The position numbers and the translations under genes are program-made. A stretch of 64,000 nucleotides of DNA from positions 595,037 through 659,036 of the forward strand of contig NZ_LT635493.1 of NCBI RefSeq assembly GCF_900120405.1, written 5' to 3'. Positions within the stretch are counted from its first letter, which is position 1, and every line of letters starts with the position of its first letter. Source of the stretch: Urinicoccus massiliensis (GTDB taxonomy: Bacteria; Bacillota; Clostridia; Tissierellales; Peptoniphilaceae). The notes beneath the pieces are model-generated. The model was not told the DNA's origin, searched no databases, and saw only the letters and a list, made by a program, of their open reading frames with translations. Positions 1 to 7,134 of the stretch are shown in pieces.

Positions 1-92
1 AATGCCTGAAAGGGCACCACCGTCACGAGCATCAGAATGGCCAAGGTAAGCGCAAAGGCTCTCTTAAAGCCGCTCAAATTACTTGTTTTCAT
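1..92 (-). CDS. Exported protein, 5' end only (signal peptide)
   Basis: Only the first 30 codons lie in the window; the gene continues past base 1. The ATG at 90-92 is preceded by a strong AAGGAGG site. The peptide has a basic start (MKTSNLSGFKRAF), a hydrophobic core (ALTLAILMLVTVVP) and a plausible signal peptidase I site ending FQA, so the product is probably secreted or cell-surface. Its function cannot be read from this fragment. The long AT-rich leader upstream (93-300) contains two small hairpins. Confidence 0.7.
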   Translation of the reverse strand, partial: MKTSNLSGFKRAFALTLAILMLVTVVPFQA

Positions 93-471
93 TTTTCCTC
101 CTTAGTTATTTATTTGCGTATAAAGCGCATAAATCTATATTAAAGCACATGCTGGATGTGTCCTATACATTGGTATGCCTCTTCTAGGTAGTCTTTCTGA
201 ATGAAAGAATTTTTTCTTTCCTCAGCTTTTTCAAGGGAGCCTATTTAGGTCTTGAATTAAAACCAGGTAATCTGGTTTTGAATTTTTCCATCCTACTTAT
301 TTCCTTTCTCTATCTTGAGGATTTTCGTCTAATCAATCTAAATCTCTAATCTTATTTTCCTTTTCGTTTAGTTTTTTTAGGTCTCCCTAAAAAATTTCGC
401 TTTTTCATTTTCTAAAACGCAACTTAGCCAGGTATAGATTTTTACTATACTTAGTCTTGGGTGCAAGTAAG

Positions 472-501
472 AACCTATAAAAATGGCCATCTTCATAGGT
501 T
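472..501. repeat. 30-bp near-perfect palindrome
   Basis: The arms AACCTAT (472-478) and ATAGGTT (495-501) are joined through inner pairs, including ATGGCCAT at the centre. With G-T pairs allowed, the whole 30 bases fold into one hairpin on the - strand. On the + strand it is followed by TACTTTCTTTTTC. No gene lies upstream that would need a terminator, so an operator or structured leader element is equally possible. Confidence 0.5.
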
Positions 502-811
502 TACTTTCTTTTTCACAAAGGGTGAATGAATAAAGTTCTATATATACATATATATATGTATATATATATTTATATTTTATCATATATTTAATAAAATAAA
601 AGCGTCCAATGAATTTTATTTGTTTTTTTACAAGTTTATTTCTAGTAAAAAAACCATTTCCTTAGCCCAAAACCAGTTTCTTTTTTACAGTCTTCTGGAT
701 CTCTATATCAGGCTAAAATGAATATCACTTCTAGGTCAATATCTTGTCTCCAAAACCTATTAATCTAGGGATCCAATGAAATAAATATTTTCTCCTATAT
801 AAACAAAATCG

Positions 812-853
812 GGTTTGTGAAACGGACGGCACAGGGCCGCTCCTACAAACCAT
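812..853. repeat. Fragment of a CCGCYCCTACAAA-ended intergenic repeat
   Basis: The right part (CCGCTCCTACAAAC) resembles the right end of the longer element at 8361-8480 (CCGCCCCTACAAAT). Both lie in non-coding DNA. It is probably a decayed copy of a small dispersed palindromic repeat family. The assignment rests on this short similarity only. Confidence 0.35.
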
Positions 854-944
854 CCGAAAAATATCCTCCTTACTGGTTTGTCCAGTAAAGCGGGTGCACA
901 TCTTCCAGGGCGGATTTTTTATATGGTCTTATGCTTTTTCCATC

Positions 945-2006
945 TTAGTAGGGTTCTGTACGGTCTTGAATGTTAAGGTCCCCATCTACCCTATTTAGAA
1001 TTTCTTGAATTTCTGCCTTGGAGAAGTCTCCCAGGGGCACTCTTACAGGGTTGTTGAAGATTTCTTGGTAGGTGGAAAGGGTCCCTTCCCGCGTCACGAA
1101 GTAGTCATGAAGGGGGAAGCGGAAAGTATCTATGCTTCCATCAAAGTTTGGATAGTAGTCAAAATGGACCATACAGGCCATGCAGTCGTCATTATAGAGT
1201 CCGGTGTATCTTCTTGGATAGGTCAGGTCTCCCGGTTTGGTCCGGGCGCCAAGCTCTGTTCCAGGAGCAGTGACACTGTAGCTGAGCTTGCCTTCCTTTA
1301 AAAGGTCCAGGGCCCTTGGCTTGATGGAAAAGTCGTTGAAGCGACCAGCTGCATGGTAGGACAACCAAGCCAGGGCCACCTCTACATCCTTGTTAGTATG
1401 GCCGGGAAAGTCTGGAGAGGATTTTTTGCCCATGGCTTTTTCATAGGCAATTTTTTCTGCCAAACTGGCTTGGGCCATTTTTTGATCGTAGAGGTAGGGA
1501 AGGAGGTCCTTGGAGCTGACAACTTCTTTGCCTTTGTCCTGTCCCATGGAATAGCCCTCTCCTACAATGGCCACTTGCTTGTCTTGGTCCCAAGAGACTT
1601 TTTCTCCAAAGAGCTCTGCCACATGTCTCAGGGGCACAAAGGTCCGGTTTTGTCTTAGCTGGGGAGCATGGTCCAGGACCAGGTGTTTTTCCCCTCCTTG
1701 GAGCTGGATAACAACCCGGGTCTTATCTATGGTCATGACGATGGATTGGTAGTCCTTGCCTTCTTTTCCATTGCTAATGACGATACGGTTTGGGTCTTCT
1801 GGTGTCCAAATCACTTTTTTCCCCAGGTTTTCAGAAACCAGGCGCAGGGGAACCATGGTCCTTTGCTGGTCGACATAGGGGGCAACATCAGATTTTACAA
1901 AGTTTCCCTTGACCCAGATCCGGACAGGGCTGGCTGCCTTGGATGGGGTGGGAAGGCAGACCATCAGGCCTGCTAAAAGGGCTGTAAGTATACATTTTTT
2001 CTTCAT
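945..2006 (-). CDS. Secreted stalk-domain protein (copper-amine-oxidase-like N-terminal repeats)
   Basis: 353 aa. The start is taken at 2006, where AAGGAGG precedes ATG; the ORF upstream of that lacks a site. A signal peptide (MKKKCILTALLAG... ending PSKA) is followed by two stalk-type repeats, about residues 30-85 and 95-150, each with the family signature (TMVPLRLVSENLGKKVIW; TFVPLRHVAELFGEKVSW). The remaining 200 residues have no recognised domain. Such stalk domains are common in cell-wall proteins of Peptoniphilus-like and Paenibacillus-like bacteria, and despite the name they do not imply oxidase activity. The gene lies 64 bp downstream of fprA on the same strand. Related proteins are at 5259 and 45909. 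Confidence 0.85.
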   Translation of the reverse strand: MKKKCILTALLAGLMVCLPTPSKAASPVRIWVKGNFVKSDVAPYVDQQRTMVPLRLVSENLGKKVIWTPEDPNRIVISNGKEGKDYQSIVMTIDKTRVVIQLQGGEKHLVLDHAPQLRQNRTFVPLRHVAELFGEKVSWDQDKQVAIVGEGYSMGQDKGKEVVSSKDLLPYLYDQKMAQASLAEKIAYEKAMGKKSSPDFPGHTNKDVEVALAWLSYHAAGRFNDFSIKPRALDLLKEGKLSYSVTAPGTELGARTKPGDLTYPRRYTGLYNDDCMACMVHFDYYPNFDGSIDTFRFPLHDYFVTREGTLSTYQEIFNNPVRVPLGDFSKAEIQEILNRVDGDLNIQDRTEPY

Positions 2007-2070
2007 GAGGTCCTCCTTATTCAAGTAAAGGAAAGGGGCTCCCCTTTCCTTTAGCATGCTCACTTTATTT

Positions 2071-3291
2071 TTACTTGTATTGGTCCGGATAGGCTTCCTT
2101 TAAAGCGGCTGCCATTTCTCGACCCAGCTTCATACACTCTTCAATGTCTTCTTTCTTGGGAGACCCTTGGACATTGGGCGTGGTTTCTAAAAGGTCCCAA
2201 CCACACTTTTCAGCAAAGGCGGCAAATTCTTTTTCTGCTCCGCCACCCCAGGAATAGGAAGAAAAGTAGCCCAGGGTATGGTTTTTCATCTTTTGCTTGG
2301 TTAGGGTTGCTACGAAATTAGCCATAGGCGGGAAGAGGCCCACATTGTAGGTTGGACAACCCAGTAGGATCCCCCGGTAGCGCCAGGATTCTGCAATGAG
2401 GTTACTCAAGGGGTATTCTGAAATGTTGCGGATCCGGATGTTGGAGATGCCTTCTTCGGCCATGCTCCGGGCAATCATTTCTGCCATTTTTTCTGTATGG
2501 CCGTACATGGACCCGTAAACTACCAAGACCCCATTTTCTGTTTCTTGCTTGGCCAACTTAGAATATAGGTCCACAATGATGCCGGGGTTTTTCCGCCATA
2601 CAATTCCGTGGTCGGGGCAGATGGTCTTGATGTCCAGGTCTTTTAACTTATCCAGGGCCCGGACCACTTGACCGGAATACTTGCCTACGATGTTGGTATA
2701 GTAGCGGATGGTTTCGTCCTTGTAAAAGTCGAAGTTGATTTCGTCGTCAAAGATGGCTCCGTCCAGGGTGCCATAGCCTCCAAAGGCATCTTGGGAAAAG
2801 AGGGTGCCTGTGGATTTTTCAAAGGCTACCATGGATTCAGGCCAGTGGACCATGGGGGTGGTGTAAAAGGTCAAGGAAGTATTGCCAATGGCCACTTCTT
2901 CCCCATCCTTGACTACCAGGATGTTTTCTGTCAGGTCGTAAAAATGGTCCAAAAAGTCCTTGGTTTTCTTGTTGCCAATGATCTTAATATTTGGAAACCG
3001 CTCTACCAGGACTGGCAGGGAAGATGTATGGTCCGGCTCCATGTGGTTGACCACAACATAGTCAATGTCCCGGTCTCCTAAAACGGAGTAGATGTTTTCT
3101 AGAAATTCGTCTACCGAGGGAATTTTTACACAATCCAAGAGGCAAACTTGGTCTTTTCCATCTAAAAGATAGGAGTTGTAGCTGATTCCGTCGGGTAGGG
3201 GCCACATGCCTTCAAAAAGGTGGGTATAGCGGTCATTGACGCCAATATAGGTTAAATGGTCATTAATTTTTACAGTTAATGGGTTGTTCAT
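2071..3291 (-). CDS. fprA: FprA-family A-type flavoprotein (flavodiiron protein)
   Basis: 406 aa, normal length for a two-domain flavodiiron protein. The N-terminal metallo-beta-lactamase-like domain has the di-iron ligand motif H83-x-E85-x-D87-H88 (NHMEPDHTSS) and a later DHGIVWR histidine. The C-terminal flavodoxin domain starts near residue 257 with VVYGSMYGHTEKMAEM, the FMN phosphate loop. Such enzymes reduce O2 to water or NO to N2O in the cytoplasm and protect anaerobes. AAGGAAG precedes ATG 3291. A perfect palindrome (3328-3339) in the upstream region is a candidate operator. It fits with the neighbouring MsrAB as oxidative-stress defence. Confidence 0.92.
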   Translation of the reverse strand: MNNPLTVKINDHLTYIGVNDRYTHLFEGMWPLPDGISYNSYLLDGKDQVCLLDCVKIPSVDEFLENIYSVLGDRDIDYVVVNHMEPDHTSSLPVLVERFPNIKIIGNKKTKDFLDHFYDLTENILVVKDGEEVAIGNTSLTFYTTPMVHWPESMVAFEKSTGTLFSQDAFGGYGTLDGAIFDDEINFDFYKDETIRYYTNIVGKYSGQVVRALDKLKDLDIKTICPDHGIVWRKNPGIIVDLYSKLAKQETENGVLVVYGSMYGHTEKMAEMIARSMAEEGISNIRIRNISEYPLSNLIAESWRYRGILLGCPTYNVGLFPPMANFVATLTKQKMKNHTLGYFSSYSWGGGAEKEFAAFAEKCGWDLLETTPNVQGSPKKEDIEECMKLGREMAAALKEAYPDQYK

Positions 3292-3327
3292 TCAATCTTC
3301 CTTTCTGCTTTTATTTCTTTAACAAAC

Positions 3328-3339
3328 GAACTTAAGTTC
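3328..3339. promoter_or_regulatory. Palindromic candidate operator upstream of fprA
   Basis: GAACTTAAGTTC is a perfect 12-bp dyad lying 37-48 bp upstream of the fprA start, in the only intergenic space before the gene. It does not match the Rex or PerR consensus as I know them. The regulator is unknown. Confidence 0.35.
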
Positions 3340-3384
3340 ATTTTACTCCATGCAAGGCTTTTCTTCAAGACTTTAAAAGTTTTT

Positions 3385-4203
3385 TTAATCCCCGTAAGTA
3401 TCTAAAAAGCTTTTTTTCTCCCCATTTTGGATCCAGCCAATAATGGCGTCTTGGTTTACATTTTCCGCCGACCGGAAGATGGAAATTTCCACATTTTTAT
3501 TGTCCTCTTTCATATCCTCAATCATCTGCTTGATCTTAAAGCGGGTGCTGGAGTCTTTTTTCTGGGTTACTGTACAGGCACAGTCAATGGCTTCATAGCC
3601 CGTGGACCGCATAAAGCGGATGATGTCTTCCTCGTGGATTAAATACATGGGCCGGATAAGCTCCAGGCCCTGGAAGTTTTGGGACTTCAACTTGGGCATC
3701 ATGGTTTTATAGTTGGCGCTATAGAGGACATTCATCAGGATGGTTTCAATGACGTCGTTAAAGTGGTGACCCAGGGCCAGCTTGTTGCAACCCAAGTCTT
3801 GGGCCCGGCTGTAGAGGTTGCCCCGGCGCATCCGGGCGCACATATAACAGGGGGCCCCGCCCTCTGTCATCTTTTCCGCCACTTCAAAGACGTCGCTATC
3901 GTGGACCTTGACAGGAATCCCCAGGCCCTGGCAGGTCTCTTCCACCTGTTTTCTCACTTCCGGCCGGTAGCCCGGGTCCATGCAGATAAATTCCAGGTCA
4001 AAAGATTGCTTGCCGTGCTTTTGCAATTCCTGGAAGAGCTTGGCCAGGGTTAGGGAGTCCTTTCCCCCGGAAATGGCCACGGCAATCTTGTCTCCTTCTT
4101 CCACCAGGCGGTAGTTTTTAACTGCCCGGATAAAACGGACCCAAAGCTCTTTGCGGTAGCTTTTAATGATACTTCTCTCGATTTCTCCTACAGACTTCTT
4201 CAC
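3385..4203 (-). CDS. TtcA-like PP-loop ATPase (putative tRNA 2-thiolation enzyme)
   Basis: 272 aa. It has the PP-loop nucleotide-binding motif SGGKDS (residues 45-50), a C119-x-x-C122 pair in CYMCARMRRGN and C208-x-C210 further on, the pattern of the TtcA/TtuA group that binds an Fe-S cluster and thiolates tRNA bases. E. coli TtcA makes 2-thiocytidine-32, but Firmicute members are poorly characterised, so the substrate is uncertain. The start is GTG 4203, overlapping the msrAB stop as GTGA, which shows translational coupling. Other PP-loop families (TilS, MnmA) are less likely because of the cysteine arrangement. Confidence 0.8.
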   Translation of the reverse strand: MKKSVGEIERSIIKSYRKELWVRFIRAVKNYRLVEEGDKIAVAISGGKDSLTLAKLFQELQKHGKQSFDLEFICMDPGYRPEVRKQVEETCQGLGIPVKVHDSDVFEVAEKMTEGGAPCYMCARMRRGNLYSRAQDLGCNKLALGHHFNDVIETILMNVLYSANYKTMMPKLKSQNFQGLELIRPMYLIHEEDIIRFMRSTGYEAIDCACTVTQKKDSSTRFKIKQMIEDMKEDNKNVEISIFRSAENVNQDAIIGWIQNGEKKSFLDTYGD

Positions 4204-5135
4204 GATTTTTCTTCCAACTCCTTTAGGTCTTGAATATATTGGCCGTATCCTTCTTTTTCCATGTCTTCCAGGGGGATAAAGTCTAAAACAGCCCCATTAA
4301 TGCAATAGCGGAGGCCTCCTTGGTCCCGGGGCCCGTCTTCAAAAACATGGCCCAGGTGTCCCTTGGAGGACCGGGACCGGACCTCTTGCCGGACCATGCC
4401 ATGGGACCGGTCCAGGCGGTAGTCCAGGGCATCCTCCCTAACGGGTTTAGTAAAAGAGGGCCAGCCACAGCCCGGTTCATACTGGTCCTTGGATAAAAAC
4501 AAGGGCTTGCGGGTCAACTTGTCTACAAAAATTCCCGGCCCCTGTTTCTTGTAATAGGGGTGGGAAAAGGGAGCCTCTGTGGCATTTTCCCTTAAGACTT
4601 GGTAGCCCAGGGTCCCTAACTTTTCCCTTTCCTCTTCTGGGTCATCCAGGGGCTTGTCTGCCAGGGTCAGGTCCACATGGCAGTAGCCCAGGGGGTTTTT
4701 GTCCAAATAGTCTTGGTGGTAGTCTTCAGCCGGGTAAAAATTTTTCAGGGCCTGGACTTCAACCTGGAGGGGCTTGGCGTAGTTTTTTGCCAGGGAAGCC
4801 AGGGTCTTTTGAATCCCTGCCTCCTCTACTGGGTCAAGAAAATAAATCCCCGTCCGGTATTGGACCCCGCAGTCATTGCCTTGGCGGTTTAGGCTGGTGG
4901 GGTCAATGATCCGAAAGAGGTGGCGGATTAAGTCCTCCAAGGAAATTTCCTCCTGCCGGTAGGTCAAGGCCACAGCCTCTGCAAAGCCAGATTGGCCCCG
5001 GCAGACCTCCTGGTAGTCAGGATTTGTCCCCTGGCCATTGGCATAGCCCACCTGGCTATCCAGGACTCCTGGAATGCGTTTAAAATAAGCCTGGACGCCC
5101 CAAAAACAGCCTCCAGCAAAGACAATTTTTTTCAT
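4200..5135 (-). CDS. msrAB: Bifunctional peptide methionine sulfoxide reductase MsrA-MsrB
   Basis: 311 aa fusion. The MsrA domain (1-155) has the catalytic GCFWG motif with C10; the MsrB domain (175-300) has GCGWPSF and the catalytic C278 in LRYCINGA. The zinc-binding CxxC pairs of many MsrB proteins are absent (LFLSKDQYEPGCGW), as in other zinc-free fused forms. The enzyme reduces both S- and R-methionine sulfoxide. Start ATG 5135 has TAGGAGG upstream. It forms a two-gene operon with the TtcA-like gene (4-bp overlap). No signal peptide is seen, so it is cytoplasmic. Confidence 0.95.
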   Translation of the reverse strand: MKKIVFAGGCFWGVQAYFKRIPGVLDSQVGYANGQGTNPDYQEVCRGQSGFAEAVALTYRQEEISLEDLIRHLFRIIDPTSLNRQGNDCGVQYRTGIYFLDPVEEAGIQKTLASLAKNYAKPLQVEVQALKNFYPAEDYHQDYLDKNPLGYCHVDLTLADKPLDDPEEEREKLGTLGYQVLRENATEAPFSHPYYKKQGPGIFVDKLTRKPLFLSKDQYEPGCGWPSFTKPVREDALDYRLDRSHGMVRQEVRSRSSKGHLGHVFEDGPRDQGGLRYCINGAVLDFIPLEDMEKEGYGQYIQDLKELEEKS

Positions 5136-5224
5136 AGAATTTCCTCCTAAAAAATTTCTATTACAAGTATGTTACAGTTTAATGTTACTATGGTGTTTGC
5201 CCTTTTTTCCGGATAAAAATCATG

Positions 5225-5230
5225 TATAAT
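5225..5230 (+). promoter_or_regulatory. Likely -10 box (TATAAT) of the small stalk protein gene
   Basis: TATAAT lies 28 bp upstream of the TTG start. No good -35 hexamer stands at 16-18 bp; the sequence there is T-rich. It lies in the divergent region shared with msrAB. Confidence 0.45.
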
Positions 5231-5258
5231 AAATTTATAGAAAATGAGGTGAACTGTC

Positions 5259-5675
5259 TTGAAAAAAAGATTTCTTTTTGTTCTTCTCATTGTCAGCTTA
5301 TGGTCCAATGCAATCTTTGCCAGTGGTAACGCGGCAATTTTTATTGATGGTCAACATGTTCCTGCACTGCCAAAATCCTACATCGAATCTGGTAGAACTT
5401 ATGTACCCTTGCGCTATATAACGGAAGAGTTGGGCTTTACGGTGGACTGGATTGAAGAACAACAAGCAATTATTATCCAAAGGAAAAACTTTCCTACCCT
5501 TAAATTATTTGTTGGGAGCAACAAGGCCTATGTCGGTAACAAGACCCTGGACCTGGACGCTCCTGTCCAAATTCGGGGAGACCGGGCCTTTGTCCCCATT
5601 CGTTTCATTTCAGAACAATTGGGTTACAAGGTCCAATGGAACCCTACGGGAAACAAGGTCATTATCAACAAATAA
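5259..5675 (+). CDS. Small secreted stalk-domain protein
   Basis: 138 aa: a signal peptide (MKKRFLFVLLIVSLWSNAIFA) plus two stalk repeats with the signatures TYVPLRYITEELGFTVDW and AFVPIRFISEQLGYKVQW. It is essentially just the stalk unit without an effector domain. The start is TTG 5259, chosen because GAGGTG lies just upstream and no ATG alternative exists. It is divergent from msrAB and ends at a strong bidirectional terminator. It is a paralogue of the proteins at 945 and 45909. It is probably a cell-wall associated protein; the ligand is unknown. Confidence 0.85.
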   Translation: MKKRFLFVLLIVSLWSNAIFASGNAAIFIDGQHVPALPKSYIESGRTYVPLRYITEELGFTVDWIEEQQAIIIQRKNFPTLKLFVGSNKAYVGNKTLDLDAPVQIRGDRAFVPIRFISEQLGYKVQWNPTGNKVIINK

Positions 5676-5679
5676 TTTG

Positions 5680-5706
5680 AAAAAACGCCTGCAAAGGCGT
5701 TTTTTT
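5680..5706. terminator. Bidirectional intrinsic terminator
   Basis: AAACGCC-TGCAAA-GGCGTTT stem followed by T7 on the + strand and preceded by A6. It lies between the convergent genes 5259-5675 (+) and 5705-5944 (-) and overlaps the stop codon of the latter. Confidence 0.85.
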
Positions 5707-5944
5707 ATTGGATGAAAAAGAATAAAAAGCCGGCAAGGCCTTGGCTCAAGGCTAGGAAAAGAGACATTTGGTCCCCCTCCTCCAGGTATCTTAAAAAATT
5801 AGACAGGCCGGCCAGGATAAAATAGGCCGCCATCATCAGAAAAAAGACCCGGTCCACTTGCCCCACCAGCAGGGACCGAAAAACCATCCCTAAAACCAGT
5901 ATAAATTCCATGGCCCGACTTATGGGACCCAGTTTATCTTTCAT
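5705..5944 (-). CDS. Small membrane protein of unknown function
   Basis: 79 aa from ATG 5944, which has AAGGAGGGCGT upstream; a longer reading from 6022 has no site. Two or three hydrophobic segments (MEFILVLGMVFRSLLVG; FFLMMAAYFILAGLSNFL; LFLALSQGLAGFLFFF) suggest an integral membrane protein. No family is recognised. Its last codons overlap the shared terminator. Confidence 0.65.
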   Translation of the reverse strand: MKDKLGPISRAMEFILVLGMVFRSLLVGQVDRVFFLMMAAYFILAGLSNFLRYLEEGDQMSLFLALSQGLAGFLFFFIQ

Positions 5945-6053
5945 ACGCCCTCCTTGTTTCTTCCCTTCATTATACCCTTCTTGTCCGAAAATGAAAAGAA
6001 AAGGGCTTGCACTTTTCTGCAAGCTCTAGTAAAATAGAAGTAATCCAATATGT

Positions 6054-6129
6054 GGAGAGTTAGCTCAGCTGGTAGAGCACTACGTTGACATCGTAGGGGT
6101 CGCTGGTTCAAGTCCAGTACTGTCCACCA
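6054..6129 (+). tRNA. tRNA-Val (anticodon GAC)
   Basis: 76 nt cloverleaf with encoded CCA. The D stem is GCTC/GAGC, the anticodon arm CTACG-TTGACAT-CGTAG gives anticodon GAC, and the T arm is GCTGG-TTCAAGT-CCAGT. The acceptor strands GGAGAGT and ACTGTCC pair except at position 4:69, which is G-G. It stands alone and is followed by a terminator, then by phage-derived remnants, so it may have served as an integration site. Confidence 0.93.
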
Positions 6130-6137
6130 ATTTATAG

Positions 6138-6186
6138 ATGGCTAGGTTGCATGAGATTTGCAATTTAGCCATTTTTATTTTTGATT
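6138..6186 (+). terminator. Terminator of tRNA-Val
   Basis: Arms ATGGCTA (6138-6144) and TAGCCAT (6166-6172), with additional TTGCA/TGCAA pairing inside, followed by TTTTATTTTTG. Typical intrinsic terminator 8 bases after the tRNA. Confidence 0.75.
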
Positions 6187-6537
6187 TTTTATGGCTTGGG
6201 TGGAATTTGCTTAAATTTATAGAAGGACCCCGTGTGAAATCCCGTGTGAAATTGAAAGCTTGATATTTAATATAGGAAATAGACAATCCACGACTTGAAC
6301 ATCTCTCGTCGGATGGGGCTATCAGTCTCACATCAATTGTAGTGGATTGAAGGCTAAGTTCACCGCTTTTTATGCACCCTCGTCACTCCTACTCTATAGG
6401 CCTATCCTCTTTTAAACAACGATTTGTTACCACATTCCTGTTCCGATATATCTCTTATTATCAATGCTTTACATAGGTTTTCTTGTTTTTTGTAAACAAA
6501 CTGTTGTATACTATGCATGTACAAAGGAGATGTAAAG
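6187..6537. other. Non-coding scar between tRNA-Val and the repressor remnant
   Basis: No gene is seen. It contains a perfect 12-bp tandem repeat, CCCGTGTGAAAT at 6229-6240 and 6241-6252. At its right end is the promoter of the repressor remnant: TTGTTT (6483-6488), 18 bp, then TATACT (6507-6512), overlapped by a TTGTA-N11-TACAA dyad (6504-6524) that could be an autoregulatory operator. Confidence 0.5.
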
Positions 6538-6968
6538 GTGGATAAAGATTTTAATTCCATATTCAAAGACTTACGCGAAGAAAATGGGATGAATCAAGAC
6601 GATCCCACTGCTTGGAACAATAGCGGCCGGAACACCTTTGTTGGCGGAAGAAAATTTTGAAGATTATATCGACGCTGACAAAAAAATTCAGGCTGATTTT
6701 TGCTTGGGAGTCCATGGGGCAAGCATGATTAATACCAACATCCTGGATGGAGACATTGTATTTATAAAAAATCAATCTGAATATAGATGATGGGGAAATT
6801 GCAACTGTACTTATTGATGAAGAAGCTACTCTCAAAAGGATTTATAAAATCGGAGATATTGTTCAGTTAAGAGCGGAAAACCCATCTTTCAAGCCAATTA
6901 CTCTAAATGGGGATACAAGTGTTTTGATTCTAGGAAAAGCAACGTATAAATTAAGCAAAGTTTTATAA
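6538..6968 (+). pseudogene. Broken LexA/CI-like S24 repressor (phage or ICE remnant)
   Basis: GTG 6538 has AAAGGAG upstream and opens a short helix-turn-helix-like start (VDKDFNSIFKDLREENGMNQ) that stops early. In another frame the S24 peptidase region follows: IPLLGTIAAGTPLLAEEN (cleavage region), then GASMINTNILDGDIVFI, matching the catalytic serine block G-[DA]-S-M. After a further shift comes DGEIATVLIDEEATLKRIYK, whose lysine fits the catalytic Lys, and the C-terminus ends at 6968. Much of the HTH-to-linker part is missing. The gene is dead: a DNA-damage-type repressor left from an integrated element next to tRNA-Val. Confidence 0.75.
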
Positions 6969-7134
6969 GTTATTTAGAAGGTTTTATCATGTTTAAAAAA
7001 TCAAACGAAAGCAAACCAGTAGACAAAAAGGCAGCAAAATGAAAAAAGTTGGATATGAAATAACCTAAAAGTTTTTAGTCCTTAGTCCCCCAATCTATTC
7101 CAAAAAGTTTAAATAGTATATTAAGGAGGTACTC

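Larger units (their letters stand above)
93..944. other. Long AT-rich intergenic region without a convincing gene
   Basis: No ORF with a ribosome-binding site was found. The region holds small hairpins (arms 203-209/214-220 and 259-266/272-279), a short dyad GTATAG-N7-CTATAC at 432-450, a longer palindrome at 472-501, an AT microsatellite around 541-590, a repeat fragment near 812-853 ending CCGCTCCTACAAAC, and a hairpin at 870-888 downstream of the stalk protein. A short ORF at 377-583 is low-complexity read-through of the microsatellite and is not credible. Confidence 0.6.

Noticed and set aside
377-583. 68-aa ORF rich in Ile and Tyr
   Set aside because: It reads through the AT microsatellite, has low complexity and no ribosome-binding site.
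3292-3384. Riboswitch upstream of fprA, or upstream of mntP and bioY
   Set aside because: The leaders are too short or show only simple dyads; no known riboswitch fold is visible.
6080-6331. 83-aa ORF on the - strand ending DSTGLEPATPTMST
   Set aside because: Its C-terminal part is the antisense translation of tRNA-Val, a common false ORF.
6989-7042. 17-aa ORF MFKKSNESKPVDKKAAK after the repressor remnant
   Set aside because: No convincing ribosome-binding site and no support for being a gene.
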